A stretch of 35,518 nt of DNA from Bermanella sp034111105 (lineage in GTDB: Bacteria; Pseudomonadota; Gammaproteobacteria; Pseudomonadales; Oceanobacteraceae), in contig JAWUXY010000047.1 in assembly GCA_034111105.1 (NCBI GenBank), forward strand, positions 1-35,518, in the 5' to 3' direction. This document shows, piece after piece, positions 25,705 through 33,244 of the stretch (positions are counted from its first letter, which is position 1; the number at the start of each line of letters is the position of its first letter). Below the pieces are notes generated by a model. The model was not told the origin of the DNA. It saw nothing but the letters and a program-made list of their open reading frames with translations, and searched no databases. Made by a program: the position numbers and the translations under genes.

Positions 25705-27111
25705 CTAAAACATTAAATTGGCTTGAATATCGATGCCTTGCTCACGCATTTGAGCCATTTTATATCGTAATGTACGTGGGCTAATGCCCAGTTTTTCAGC
25801 GGCTCTTTTTTTATTTTTTTCATGCTTTAGAGCATCTAAAATTAAGGTATATTCGCGTTGTTTTAAATTATCACCTAACCCATCAGCCGGTACATTAGTA
25901 GCCATTACAGGCTCTGAGGGAATGGCCATATCTAGGCCTTGAAACGGACTCGCTTGAAGCGGTTGCATGTGTGTTTCTGATTCGACATTCAATACAATAT
26001 CACTGGCTGTAATACTGTGGCCGGTTTGAATGATAAGCGCTCGCTGAATAACGTTATCTAATTCTCGAACGTTCCCTGGCCAACTATGTTGCTGTAATTT
26101 TTGCTGTGCACTTTCATCAAAAATAAGTGTCGATTTATTTTGTTTTTTACAATGTTTGTGCAGTAAACGCTCAGCAATAGGCAATAAGTCCTGCTGGCGC
26201 TGACGTAATGATTTCCATTGCAATGGAAATACGCTCAAACGATAATATAAATCCTCACGGAATTTTTTTTCGTTCACGTATTCGATTAAATTACGATTGG
26301 TGGTTGCTAAAATGCGAACATCTAATGAAATCACCTTACGCCCACCTAAGCGCTCCACTTCTCGTTCTTGTAGCACACGTAATAATTTTGCTTGTAGGCC
26401 AATTTCCATTTCACTGATTTCATCTAACAGTAATGTACCGCCTTGAGCCTGCTCAAATTTTCCTGGCATACTATTATAAGCACCGGTGAATGCACCTTTT
26501 TCGTAACCAAATAACGTGGATTCCAACATATTTTCAGGAATAGCAGCACAATTAATTGCAATAAATGGCCCGCTCTTTCGTGGACTATTTTGATGAATAT
26601 AACGTGCTAATACTTCTTTACCTGTACCGCTTTCACCGCTAATTAAAACGGTTGCTTCACTGCCGGCAACTTGTTTCGCGAGTTTTAATAACGCTCGACT
26701 AGAAGGGTCTTGTGCAACCGGTTCATTGCTTTTAGTTTGATCACTGGATTGATGACGAAATTGATTCACGGTTTCAACTAATACACTGACTTCAAATGGC
26801 TTAACCAGATAATCCATCGCACCCTGCTGAATAGCCTGTACCGCTTTTTCAACTTCACCAAACGCCGTCATTAAAACCATAGGAATAGATGGGTACTGAC
26901 TCTTCACATGATTGAGTAAATCAAAGCCAGATAATGCCCCCATACTGATATCCGATAAAATCATATCGACTGACTGCTTTTGCAAAAATACCATAGCGTC
27001 TTCAGCACTACTGGCTTCGAACGTTTGTATTTTTTGTAATTGCAGAGTATCAACAATCGCATCACGCAATTGGCTATCATCCTCAACTATCAGCATTTTA
27101 AATTGATTCAC
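25705..27111 (-). CDS. fleR: Sigma-54-dependent flagellar response regulator FleR/FlrC
   Basis: FleR (468 aa with this start) is an NtrC-type activator of the intermediate flagellar genes. The receiver has phosphoacceptor Asp54 (ILSDISMG). The AAA+ domain carries Walker A (GESGTGKE) and the sigma-54 contact loop GAFTGA. A Fis-type helix-turn-helix ends the protein (NKKRAAEKLGISPRTLRYKM). I choose the GTG at 27111, because AAGGAG lies 7 nt before it and the protein then starts MNQFKMLIVEDD like its relatives; the ATG at 27096 lacks a well-spaced site. It overlaps fleS by 14 bp. Confidence 0.95.
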   Translation of the reverse strand: MNQFKMLIVEDDSQLRDAIVDTLQLQKIQTFEASSAEDAMVFLQKQSVDMILSDISMGALSGFDLLNHVKSQYPSIPMVLMTAFGEVEKAVQAIQQGAMDYLVKPFEVSVLVETVNQFRHQSSDQTKSNEPVAQDPSSRALLKLAKQVAGSEATVLISGESGTGKEVLARYIHQNSPRKSGPFIAINCAAIPENMLESTLFGYEKGAFTGAYNSMPGKFEQAQGGTLLLDEISEMEIGLQAKLLRVLQEREVERLGGRKVISLDVRILATTNRNLIEYVNEKKFREDLYYRLSVFPLQWKSLRQRQQDLLPIAERLLHKHCKKQNKSTLIFDESAQQKLQQHSWPGNVRELDNVIQRALIIQTGHSITASDIVLNVESETHMQPLQASPFQGLDMAIPSEPVMATNVPADGLGDNLKQREYTLILDALKHEKNKKRAAEKLGISPRTLRYKMAQMREQGIDIQANLMF

Positions 27112-28312
27112 GGCCCATCTCCTTTTTAACTGCTTGATGGCTAATAGGCAGCGACATAACAAAACATGCGCCACCTTGTTCATGATTAAAGAAATTCAAT
27201 TTCCCATAATGGGCACGCACAACCGCATTGACCACTGGCAAACCTAAGCCTGTTCCATTACTTTTGGTTGTATAAAACGGTTCAGTCATTTTTTCTGATT
27301 CATCGGCATTTAGACCTGGACCATTATCACAAACAGATATGGTTAAATAATTATTTTTTTGAATAATGTGGACACGTATTCTGGCTTGCACTGTGTGCTC
27401 TTCAGCGGCTTCAATTCCGTTTGATATAAGGTTTTGAATCGCGCCAATCAAACTTTCTTGATGACATTGAATCTGGCATTCTGAATATTCACTACTGATT
27501 TCAATTTCAGCTTGAAACTGTTTATGCAGGATATTTTTTGCCTCACAAATTAATTTTATTAAATCATTTTGCTTGAGCAACTTATTCAATGGCGCGCTAC
27601 CACGAGCAAAAATCAACATATCACGCACCTGAGCTTCAATATTTTTTAATTGACGCCCTAACTTCTTAGAAAATTTAATACGAGTCTGCGGATCCAAGTC
27701 ATTACTAGCTAAGTGCTGACTGTACAACATGGCGCCAGATAGTGGCGTACGTACTTGATGAGCGAGACTGGCTACCATTTTCCCCATAGCCATTAAACGC
27801 TGGTGTCGTGCCAGTTTTGCTTGTAAGTCACGGGTTTCTGTTTGGTCTGTCATTAATACAATTTGGCCCGGTTCATTTTCTAAACCAGAAGTCTGGATAC
27901 TTAGACGTCTGCCATTAATTAATGATACTTCGTGGCCATCATCTTCGCGGGGGCGAAAATATTGATTAATCACATTTCGCCAAAGCTGTCCTTGCAACCC
28001 TTCATGATGCAACATGGCATGGGCAGCACGATTACTTTCTTGAACTCGACCATTGCCGTCAAGCACCACGACACCACCCGGTAATAATTGCAATAGGCTG
28101 TGCAGTCTATTCGCTAGGCGTTCTTTTTCTTTTAACTCTTTCATGCGTGCTGCACTGACTTCTGCAAGCTCACCCGATAAAAGATGAACCTGACTTTCTA
28201 ACTTGCTATAACTGTCAGTAAGTTGTTCCGACATTTGATTAAAGAGTTCAAATGCTTGACGTAACCCTTCTTTGGGTTGTATTTCGTGAGGACTCTCAAT
28301 GTAAGACGTCAT
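27098..28312 (-). CDS. fleS: Flagellar sensor histidine kinase FleS/FlrB
   Basis: FleS (404 aa with this start) is a soluble kinase that phosphorylates FleR. No membrane helix is visible. A coiled-coil region (about residues 20-70) leads to a PAS domain (about 75-160), then the dimerisation domain with His185 (MVASLAHQVRTPLSG) and a HATPase domain with N-box (QNLISNGIEAAEE), DNGPGL and GTGLGLPVV. I prefer the ATG at 28312, which has AGGTG and GGAG upstream, over a TTG 11 codons earlier. It is followed by fleR with overlap, as in Pseudomonas and Vibrio. Confidence 0.94.
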   Translation of the reverse strand: MTSYIESPHEIQPKEGLRQAFELFNQMSEQLTDSYSKLESQVHLLSGELAEVSAARMKELKEKERLANRLHSLLQLLPGGVVVLDGNGRVQESNRAAHAMLHHEGLQGQLWRNVINQYFRPREDDGHEVSLINGRRLSIQTSGLENEPGQIVLMTDQTETRDLQAKLARHQRLMAMGKMVASLAHQVRTPLSGAMLYSQHLASNDLDPQTRIKFSKKLGRQLKNIEAQVRDMLIFARGSAPLNKLLKQNDLIKLICEAKNILHKQFQAEIEISSEYSECQIQCHQESLIGAIQNLISNGIEAAEEHTVQARIRVHIIQKNNYLTISVCDNGPGLNADESEKMTEPFYTTKSNGTGLGLPVVNAVVRAHYGKLNFFNHEQGGACFVMSLPISHQAVKKEMGRESI

Positions 28313-28379
28313 ATACTCCACACCTAAACGTGTTAATGAAGCCAAATAAATGGCTAAATAAGCTTTCTATAGTGGTAAT

Positions 28380-28395
28380 GGCAATTTGCGTGCCG
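28380..28395 (-). promoter_or_regulatory. Sigma-54 promoter of fleSR
   Basis: The minus strand reads CGGCACGCAAATTGCC, matching GGCACG-N4-TTGC perfectly at the core. The predicted start is near 28369, about 57 nt before the fleS ATG. FleQ/FlrA with sigma-54 drives this operon in relatives. A FleQ-box half-site (GTCAAT at 28470-28475) lies about 80 bp upstream, but it is not a full match. Confidence 0.85.
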
Positions 28396-28505
28396 CATCA
28401 CATTTTTATAATGACGCAGTATATAAAGAGAATGGTTAAGCTAAGGTGGGTATTAAAAATAGAATATTGGTCAATTTAATAAGAGAAACGTCGTTTGTTA
28501 GATAT

Positions 28506-28531
28506 AAAAAAAGCCCTTTCGGGCTTTTTTT
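28506..28531. terminator. Bidirectional-looking intrinsic terminator after fleQ
   Basis: A GCCC/GGGC stem extended by A/T pairs (A-run, AGCCC, TTTC loop, GGGCT, T-run) ends in seven T residues on either strand. It lies 20 bp after the fleQ stop and thus separates fleQ from fleSR. It is symmetric, so it could also stop plus-strand transcription, though no plus-strand gene is seen here. Confidence 0.92.
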
Positions 28532-28551
28532 ATTCTCGCTCGTTAGCGAAA

Positions 28552-30024
28552 TTAATCGTCAAATTCTTCTGCGTGCTCTTTTTCTTTTCGCTGTAAGCCA
28601 TATTTACGCATCTTCTCAACTAACGTTGTACGGCGTATTTTTAATTTTTCAGCGGCTCTGGCGACAACACCGCAAGCATCATCAAGTGCTTGTTGAATTA
28701 ATGAGCGTTCTAAGTTAGTCAGATAATCTTTTAAATCAATACCGTTTACCGGTAACAATGCAGGAGTATCTAACCCAACAAGACCTGGTTCGCTAGGAAG
28801 CATAACCGGTTCTTGCATGCGACTTTCATCTTCGTCACCTTCATCAACATGGCGGAATTTTTTCGGCAGTTCTGGTACACCAATCACACCATAAGGATGT
28901 AAGATCGCTAAGCGTTCAACTAAGTTGGCCAGTTCGCGTACGTTTCCATGCCAATCATGCCGACACAGGGACATGATCGCAGCACTATTAAAACGAATAG
29001 AACCGCGTTTTTCATTTTCCATACGAGAGATTAATTCGTTTAACAAAAGCGGGATATCTTCACGACGATCACGTAACGCGGGTACTTCGACCGGAAAAAC
29101 GTTTAGTCGATAATATAAATCTTCACGGAAGGTTTCATCTGCGACCATGGCTTCAAGATTTTTATGCGTTGCTGCGATAATACGTACATCTGTTTGTAAT
29201 GTTTTAGTACCGCCAACACGCTCATAGGTACGCTCTTGTAAAACTCGTAATAACTTTACTTGCATATTGAGCGGTAAATCACCTATTTCATCTAAGAAAA
29301 GCGTACCGCCTTCAGCCATTTCAAAACGACCACTGCGAGATGTAATGGCCCCTGTGAATGCGCCTTTCTCATGACCAAACAATTCGCTTTCTATTAATTC
29401 ATTTGGGATAGCGCCACAGTTAACTGGAACAAAGGGGCCATCACGACGACCACTGTGATAATGTAAATTGCGCGCAACCACTTCCTTACCTGTACCGCTT
29501 TCACCTGTAATTAAAACCGTTACACTCTTATCAGCCACTTGATGCATTAATTCTCGCACATATTGAATTTGGCGACTGGTTCCTACCAATGAGCGAAATA
29601 ATTGAACAGGGCGGCGTTCACCACGAACGCGATTATGAGCAAAATGTTCACGGTAAATTTGTGCTCGGTGCAAACTATCTAAAAGTTTATTGTAACTGGG
29701 GGGCATGCTCACATGAGCAATAATAGAACGGCGTACATCATCGGGTAAATCGGAAGGAAGCTCCTCATCACCCACATAAATCATGGGCATGCCTTTGTCC
29801 CATTCATTTATTTCTTTGAGTAACGTATCTAATGATGTCTTTTCAGAGCTGCCAATTATGAAGGCAACAATATTAGAGACATCGCCATTACTAGTTGCAA
29901 CATCGCGCCAATTCGATGTTTTGCTGCTAAATGACTCTTCACCTAAAAAATCAAGCAATACTTGCATGTCATGTTGACGTTGCTCGTTATCATCCACCAA
30001 CAGGACTTTAATTTCTCGCCACAT
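28552..30024 (-). CDS. fleQ: Flagellar master regulator FleQ/FlrA
   Basis: FleQ (490 aa) is the sigma-54 enhancer-binding protein at the top of the flagellar hierarchy. The N-terminal receiver-like domain keeps an early DDN (11-13), but where the phosphoacceptor Asp should be the sequence reads AFIIGSS, so it is probably not phosphorylated, as in FleQ. The AAA+ domain has Walker A (GESGTGKE) and GAFTGA at 221-226. Residues that bind cyclic di-GMP in P. aeruginosa FleQ are at the same numbers: LFRS at 142-145, Arg185-Asn186 and the ExxxR at 330-334. A Fis-type helix-turn-helix ends the protein (VVARAAEKLKIRRTTLVEKM). It has its own terminator downstream and two FleQ-box-like sites upstream. 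Confidence 0.98.
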   Translation of the reverse strand: MWREIKVLLVDDNEQRQHDMQVLLDFLGEESFSSKTSNWRDVATSNGDVSNIVAFIIGSSEKTSLDTLLKEINEWDKGMPMIYVGDEELPSDLPDDVRRSIIAHVSMPPSYNKLLDSLHRAQIYREHFAHNRVRGERRPVQLFRSLVGTSRQIQYVRELMHQVADKSVTVLITGESGTGKEVVARNLHYHSGRRDGPFVPVNCGAIPNELIESELFGHEKGAFTGAITSRSGRFEMAEGGTLFLDEIGDLPLNMQVKLLRVLQERTYERVGGTKTLQTDVRIIAATHKNLEAMVADETFREDLYYRLNVFPVEVPALRDRREDIPLLLNELISRMENEKRGSIRFNSAAIMSLCRHDWHGNVRELANLVERLAILHPYGVIGVPELPKKFRHVDEGDEDESRMQEPVMLPSEPGLVGLDTPALLPVNGIDLKDYLTNLERSLIQQALDDACGVVARAAEKLKIRRTTLVEKMRKYGLQRKEKEHAEEFDD

Positions 30025-30072
30025 GGTGCACCTTTACCCCAGTTTTTATTGACTTCATTTGGTCACAAACTC

Positions 30073-30086
30073 GTCGTTAATTTGAC
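30073..30086. promoter_or_regulatory. FleQ-box-like site, proximal to fleQ
   Basis: The plus strand reads GTCGTTAATTTGAC. The FleQ box as I recall it from P. aeruginosa is GTCaNTAAAtTGAC, and this site keeps the outer GTC/GAC and most of the core. It ends about 49 bp before the fleQ start codon, a position suited to autoregulation. Confidence 0.55.
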
Positions 30087-30121
30087 TAGTTTCTTCTAGT
30101 TAAGTTGATGAGGACGTTGCG

Positions 30122-30135
30122 GTCAAATAAATGAC
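30122..30135. promoter_or_regulatory. FleQ-box-like site, distal to fleQ
   Basis: The plus strand reads GTCAAATAAATGAC, a perfect GTCA-N6-TGAC inverted repeat that matches the remembered FleQ box at 11 of 14 positions. Its centre lies 49 bp from that of the proximal site. Confidence 0.55.
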
Positions 30136-30168
30136 GATAAAACTTTATTGTTATTATTTATAAGCAAA

Positions 30169-30191
30169 GTAAATGATATTTTGTCATTTAC
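30169..30191. repeat. Perfect 8-bp inverted repeat upstream of fleQ
   Basis: Arms GTAAATGA and TCATTTAC are separated by 7 nt. The element lies about 150 bp before fleQ and about 180 bp downstream of fliS. Spacing and symmetry suggest a dimeric regulator's operator; the AAATGA half also occurs in the neighbouring FleQ-box-like site. No T run follows, so a terminator is unlikely. Apart from this, the FleQ boxes and the fliS hairpins, I see nothing else in the 350-bp fleQ-fliS gap. Confidence 0.5.
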
Positions 30192-30300
30192 CTTGCATTA
30201 GCTTATTAGTGTCAAAAAAAATGAGATCTGTAAACCATTTTCTTCAATAGGTTCAAAATATTTTTCTAGCTAGTTAATTGTTTTTTAACTGTTTAATTCC

Positions 30301-30327
30301 TATAGCCCATATAATACGGGGGCTATA
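30301..30327 (-). repeat. Second hairpin after the fliS terminator
   Basis: Arms TATAGCCC and GGGCTATA are perfectly complementary (8 bp) around an 11-nt loop. On the minus strand it follows the fliS terminator hairpin by a few bases and is not itself followed by T residues. It may be a backup terminator or an RNA-stabilising structure; the plus-strand TATAAT in the loop is probably chance. Confidence 0.5.
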
Positions 30328-30328
30328 A

Positions 30329-30350
30329 TAAAAAAGGCCTTGACGGCCCT
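30329..30350 (-). terminator. Intrinsic terminator after fliS
   Basis: On the minus strand GGGCC and GGCC arms flank a GTCAA loop and are followed by a six-T run. It lies 25 bp after the fliS stop and separates fliS from fleQ, so fleQ has its own promoter. Confidence 0.78.
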
Positions 30351-30374
30351 TCTTAAAATATTGGCGAGTACTAA

Positions 30375-30818
30375 CTAGACTGACAAGTGATTTTGCTCAG
30401 GTGCTGGCTGCAATTTGCCTTGACCTTTAATCTCTTCATAGCTTGCACGAATGCCCTCCCAGCCGGTTTTCACCTCGGACAACAGTTCCATAACCTCATT
30501 TATGATCACGGCGTCGTTTTTAGTATTCGCTTCAAATAAGCGACGTGCCATATAATCATACAGGCGTTCCAGGTTAGCACTGATTTCACCACCCCTTTCA
30601 TGATCCAGTGACTCTTGAAGCGCACAAATAATATCGATTGCACGTCCAATTTTTTCATTTTTTGCCGCATAATCTTTCTTTTCTATGTAGGTTTTTGCCA
30701 TAGAAAGCCGAGTAAGTGCCCCTTCAAGTAATAGTTGAATTAGCTTGTGTGGATCAGCTTCCATCACTTCTGTTTGCAAGCTAACTTGACTGTATTCCTT
30801 TGCGCCTTTTGTATACAT
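30375..30818 (-). CDS. fliS: Flagellin chaperone FliS
   Basis: FliS (147 aa with this start) binds the flagellin C-terminus and prevents early polymerisation. The four-helix protein opens MYTKGAKEYSQVSLQTEVMEADPHKLIQLLLEGAL, typical of FliS, and has the GGEISANLERLYDYMARRL helix. I choose the ATG at 30818: AGGGG lies 7 nt upstream and most FliS proteins start MY; the TTG at 30833 and the ATG at 30824 fit worse. Unusually, fliC, flaG and fliD are not next to it. Upstream lies a divergent methyltransferase gene. Confidence 0.95.
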   Translation of the reverse strand: MYTKGAKEYSQVSLQTEVMEADPHKLIQLLLEGALTRLSMAKTYIEKKDYAAKNEKIGRAIDIICALQESLDHERGGEISANLERLYDYMARRLFEANTKNDAVIINEVMELLSEVKTGWEGIRASYEEIKGQGKLQPAPEQNHLSV

Positions 30819-31025
30819 ACTCATACCCCTCAATTACTACATAAAGGTAAACGGCCTTTGTCTGAATATCTTTAATAATTATTTAAAATAGATTGATTTG
30901 GCATAGTAACACTACGCCACAGCGGTACGATTTCCCACTAAAAGCGGCAAGCCTCTGCCCCTTTAAAACGGATCGAGTCCACACATAAAACACCTAACCA
31001 ATTGAAATATAAGTAATATTTTTCA

Positions 31026-31041
31026 TGGCACAGGGTGTGCT
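31026..31041 (+). promoter_or_regulatory. Sigma-54 promoter of the TPR-methyltransferase gene
   Basis: The plus strand reads TGGCACAGGGTGTGCT, with a perfect TGGCAC -24 element and GC at the correct 10-nt spacing; the -12 element is GTGCT rather than TTGCT. The predicted start is near 31052, about 41 nt before the ATG at 31093. This puts the gene under the same sigma factor as the flagellar operons. Confidence 0.75.
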
Positions 31042-31092
31042 TATAAGGAAATATCATAGCAATCGCTGTTATCGTAGCGAAAGGATTTACCC

Positions 31093-33162
31093 ATGGCTCT
31101 TAGCAACAGTGCAAATCCAAAACAGGACAAGCTCAGTCGCAAAAAATTAAGCTTAATTAATGAGCTTAAAAAGCAGACGTTTTTGTTATTTGATGAAACC
31201 CAAAACCATCATGATCACAAGGTGCGTCAACAAGCATTAAAAGGTGCCAAATCTTTTATCATGCAAGCACTGGATATCGCACCGCTGGATGGTGATAGTC
31301 TTAATCTTTTAACAAGGATTGAGCTGGAATCCGGTCAATTCGAAAAAGCGCATCACGCTATCGAACAAGCCTTAACCGAACACCCTCAAAATGCGGGCTA
31401 CTGGTACAGTGCCGGTCACGTTGCACTCGCTTTACATGATTTTAATGAAGCCGAACAAGCATTTAAGCAAGCCATTGCACTGGCGCCGAATCAAACGCGC
31501 GCAGAAGTAAGCTTGGCTTACACCTTGGTTGAGCAGGGACGAAAAGTTGAGGCTTTTCAGTTATACAGGCAACTGGTCAAAACAAACGCCCAAGATGTAC
31601 AAATTCGTAGCCGCCTACTACACAGTGCACAGGGATTAGTAGCCGATTATTATGATCCAGAACTTGAACAAGATTTAATTAGTTATTTAAATTGGGACGA
31701 TCTCAATTTGAATCAGCTCTCTCATTTATGCTGCAGCGTTTTAATTTACAAGTTCAAATTGAACAATCAAGGCAGCGCCTCTTCATTTAATGATATGGCT
31801 AACTCTATTTTATTATTGAAAACGTTACAAAATACTATTATTAAAAATGAGTTACTTGAGAAGCTAATCATTGCGCTGCGCCAAGAATTATTGGCCCATG
31901 CCAGTAAAAAAGGCCGCTTAATTAATCAGTATGTGCCGTTATGTGAAGCCTTATGCCAATATGCATTGAACAATGAATTCTTAATGCCTTACACAGAAGC
32001 TGAGCGCTCAATGGTGTTAACGCTTAAAACCATGATTGAACAATCATTAACACAACCGGGCTGCACACCCACTGATATATCTGGTGCACTCATGCTGTTT
32101 GCCATGTATGAATCTTGGTACACCATAGACAACCATAAAATTTTATTCGATTTTGATAATAGTAGCTGGCCTGCTATTAGTTTTGATATAAAAGTGGCGC
32201 ATGATCGCTTACTGCATGAACAACATTTTGAATTTAACACCCTGACATCGATATCAGAAGGTAACCCTCACGAAGTTAAAACACAGTATGAGCGTTTCCC
32301 TTATCCTAGATGGCAGTTTTTAGATAATAAAAATGTCACGAACTATGGTCGAGCACTTCAGCATGAGTTTCCATGGATTAACGTGCCGACGTCTATTTTA
32401 TCGCAACCATTAAATATTTTAGTGGCAGGCTGTGGTACAGGTCGTCATGCACTGAATGTTGCAAAATACTTTTACAACACCCATGTAACAGCCTTAGATA
32501 TTAGCGAAACCAGTTTAAGCTATGCGTATAAAAAATCCGCTGAATTAGACATTGAAAATATTGAATTTCATTTAGCCGATTTAACCAAGCTTTCAAAACT
32601 AGACCAACCATTTGATATTGTAGAGTGCTCAGGTGTTTTGCATCACATTCAAGATTATAAGACGGCATTAAATGGTTTACTGTGCAACCTAAAGCCAAAT
32701 GGCTTTTTAAAATTATCGCTATACAGTAAACGCGCTCGTAAACCGGTTTATCAAATTCGTAAAGCCTATAAACACGGCGGCATCGAAAAAAATGAGCAAG
32801 ACATTCGAATATTACGCCATGCTATATTTGCCGATGACAAAATTGAAGATAAACATCTAATTACCGAATCTGATGATTTTTACAGCATGAGCGGCGTGGT
32901 GGATTTATTACTGCATGAATATGAAGTAGGGTTTACACCAAAATCGATTAAAGCATTATGCGACACACATCAGTTGATGTTTTTGGGGTTCTCTAACCTG
33001 GATACGCAACTAAAAGAGTCATTTAAACAATTTATTGGCTCTGATTGTGCGCTAGACAATCTAGACCAATGGGAATTATTTGAGAAAAAACACCCAAACA
33101 CATTCAGCGCTATGTTCCAATTTTACTGCCAGTACAAGCCACAATTAAAATCGATGAACTAG
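31093..33162 (+). CDS. TPR-containing SAM-dependent methyltransferase
   Basis: A 689-aa protein and the only complete plus-strand gene here. Residues about 50-180 form TPR repeats (clear units GQFEKAHHAIEQALTEHPQN and DFNEAEQAFKQAIALAPNQ). A helical middle region of unknown fold follows. A QYERFPYPRW motif (398-407) precedes a class I methyltransferase domain: motif I VAGCGTGRH (444-452), acidic Asp469 (VTALDIS), the ADLTKL loop and SGVLHHI (513-519). There is no signal peptide or membrane helix, so it is cytoplasmic. AGGA precedes the ATG. It has a sigma-54 promoter and lies where fliD/fliC usually sit. A role in modifying flagellin or another flagellar protein is inference; the substrate is unknown. 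Confidence 0.9.
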   Translation: MALSNSANPKQDKLSRKKLSLINELKKQTFLLFDETQNHHDHKVRQQALKGAKSFIMQALDIAPLDGDSLNLLTRIELESGQFEKAHHAIEQALTEHPQNAGYWYSAGHVALALHDFNEAEQAFKQAIALAPNQTRAEVSLAYTLVEQGRKVEAFQLYRQLVKTNAQDVQIRSRLLHSAQGLVADYYDPELEQDLISYLNWDDLNLNQLSHLCCSVLIYKFKLNNQGSASSFNDMANSILLLKTLQNTIIKNELLEKLIIALRQELLAHASKKGRLINQYVPLCEALCQYALNNEFLMPYTEAERSMVLTLKTMIEQSLTQPGCTPTDISGALMLFAMYESWYTIDNHKILFDFDNSSWPAISFDIKVAHDRLLHEQHFEFNTLTSISEGNPHEVKTQYERFPYPRWQFLDNKNVTNYGRALQHEFPWINVPTSILSQPLNILVAGCGTGRHALNVAKYFYNTHVTALDISETSLSYAYKKSAELDIENIEFHLADLTKLSKLDQPFDIVECSGVLHHIQDYKTALNGLLCNLKPNGFLKLSLYSKRARKPVYQIRKAYKHGGIEKNEQDIRILRHAIFADDKIEDKHLITESDDFYSMSGVVDLLLHEYEVGFTPKSIKALCDTHQLMFLGFSNLDTQLKESFKQFIGSDCALDNLDQWELFEKKHPNTFSAMFQFYCQYKPQLKSMN

Positions 33163-33181
33163 CCGCCTAAAACAATCACCA

Positions 33182-33216
33182 TAAAAAAGCCCCGTTAATC
33201 AAAGATTAACGGGGCT
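33182..33216 (-). terminator. Strong intrinsic terminator of the surface-protein gene
   Basis: A perfect 13-bp stem (arms AGCCCCGTTAATC and GATTAACGGGGCT) with an AAA loop on the plus strand lies between the two convergent genes. On the minus strand it is followed by a run of T residues (33182-33187), so it best terminates the surface-protein gene. It may also stop plus-strand transcripts of the methyltransferase gene, but no T run follows on that side. Confidence 0.95.
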
Positions 33217-33244
33217 AAAGTTAGACCGCTATTATTTTAATTTT

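Noticed and set aside
30061..30130. A sigma-70 promoter for fleQ (TTGACC with a distal TTAACT)
   Set aside because: The -10 match is weak and several similar hexamers occur in this AT-rich gap; I could not choose one.
30946..30961. A possible sigma-54 promoter for fliS on the minus strand (GG-N10-GC with TTGC)
   Set aside because: The -24 side reads GGGGCAG rather than TGGCAC, and with the best -24 alignment the spacing is 9 nt, so it is too poor to list as a feature.
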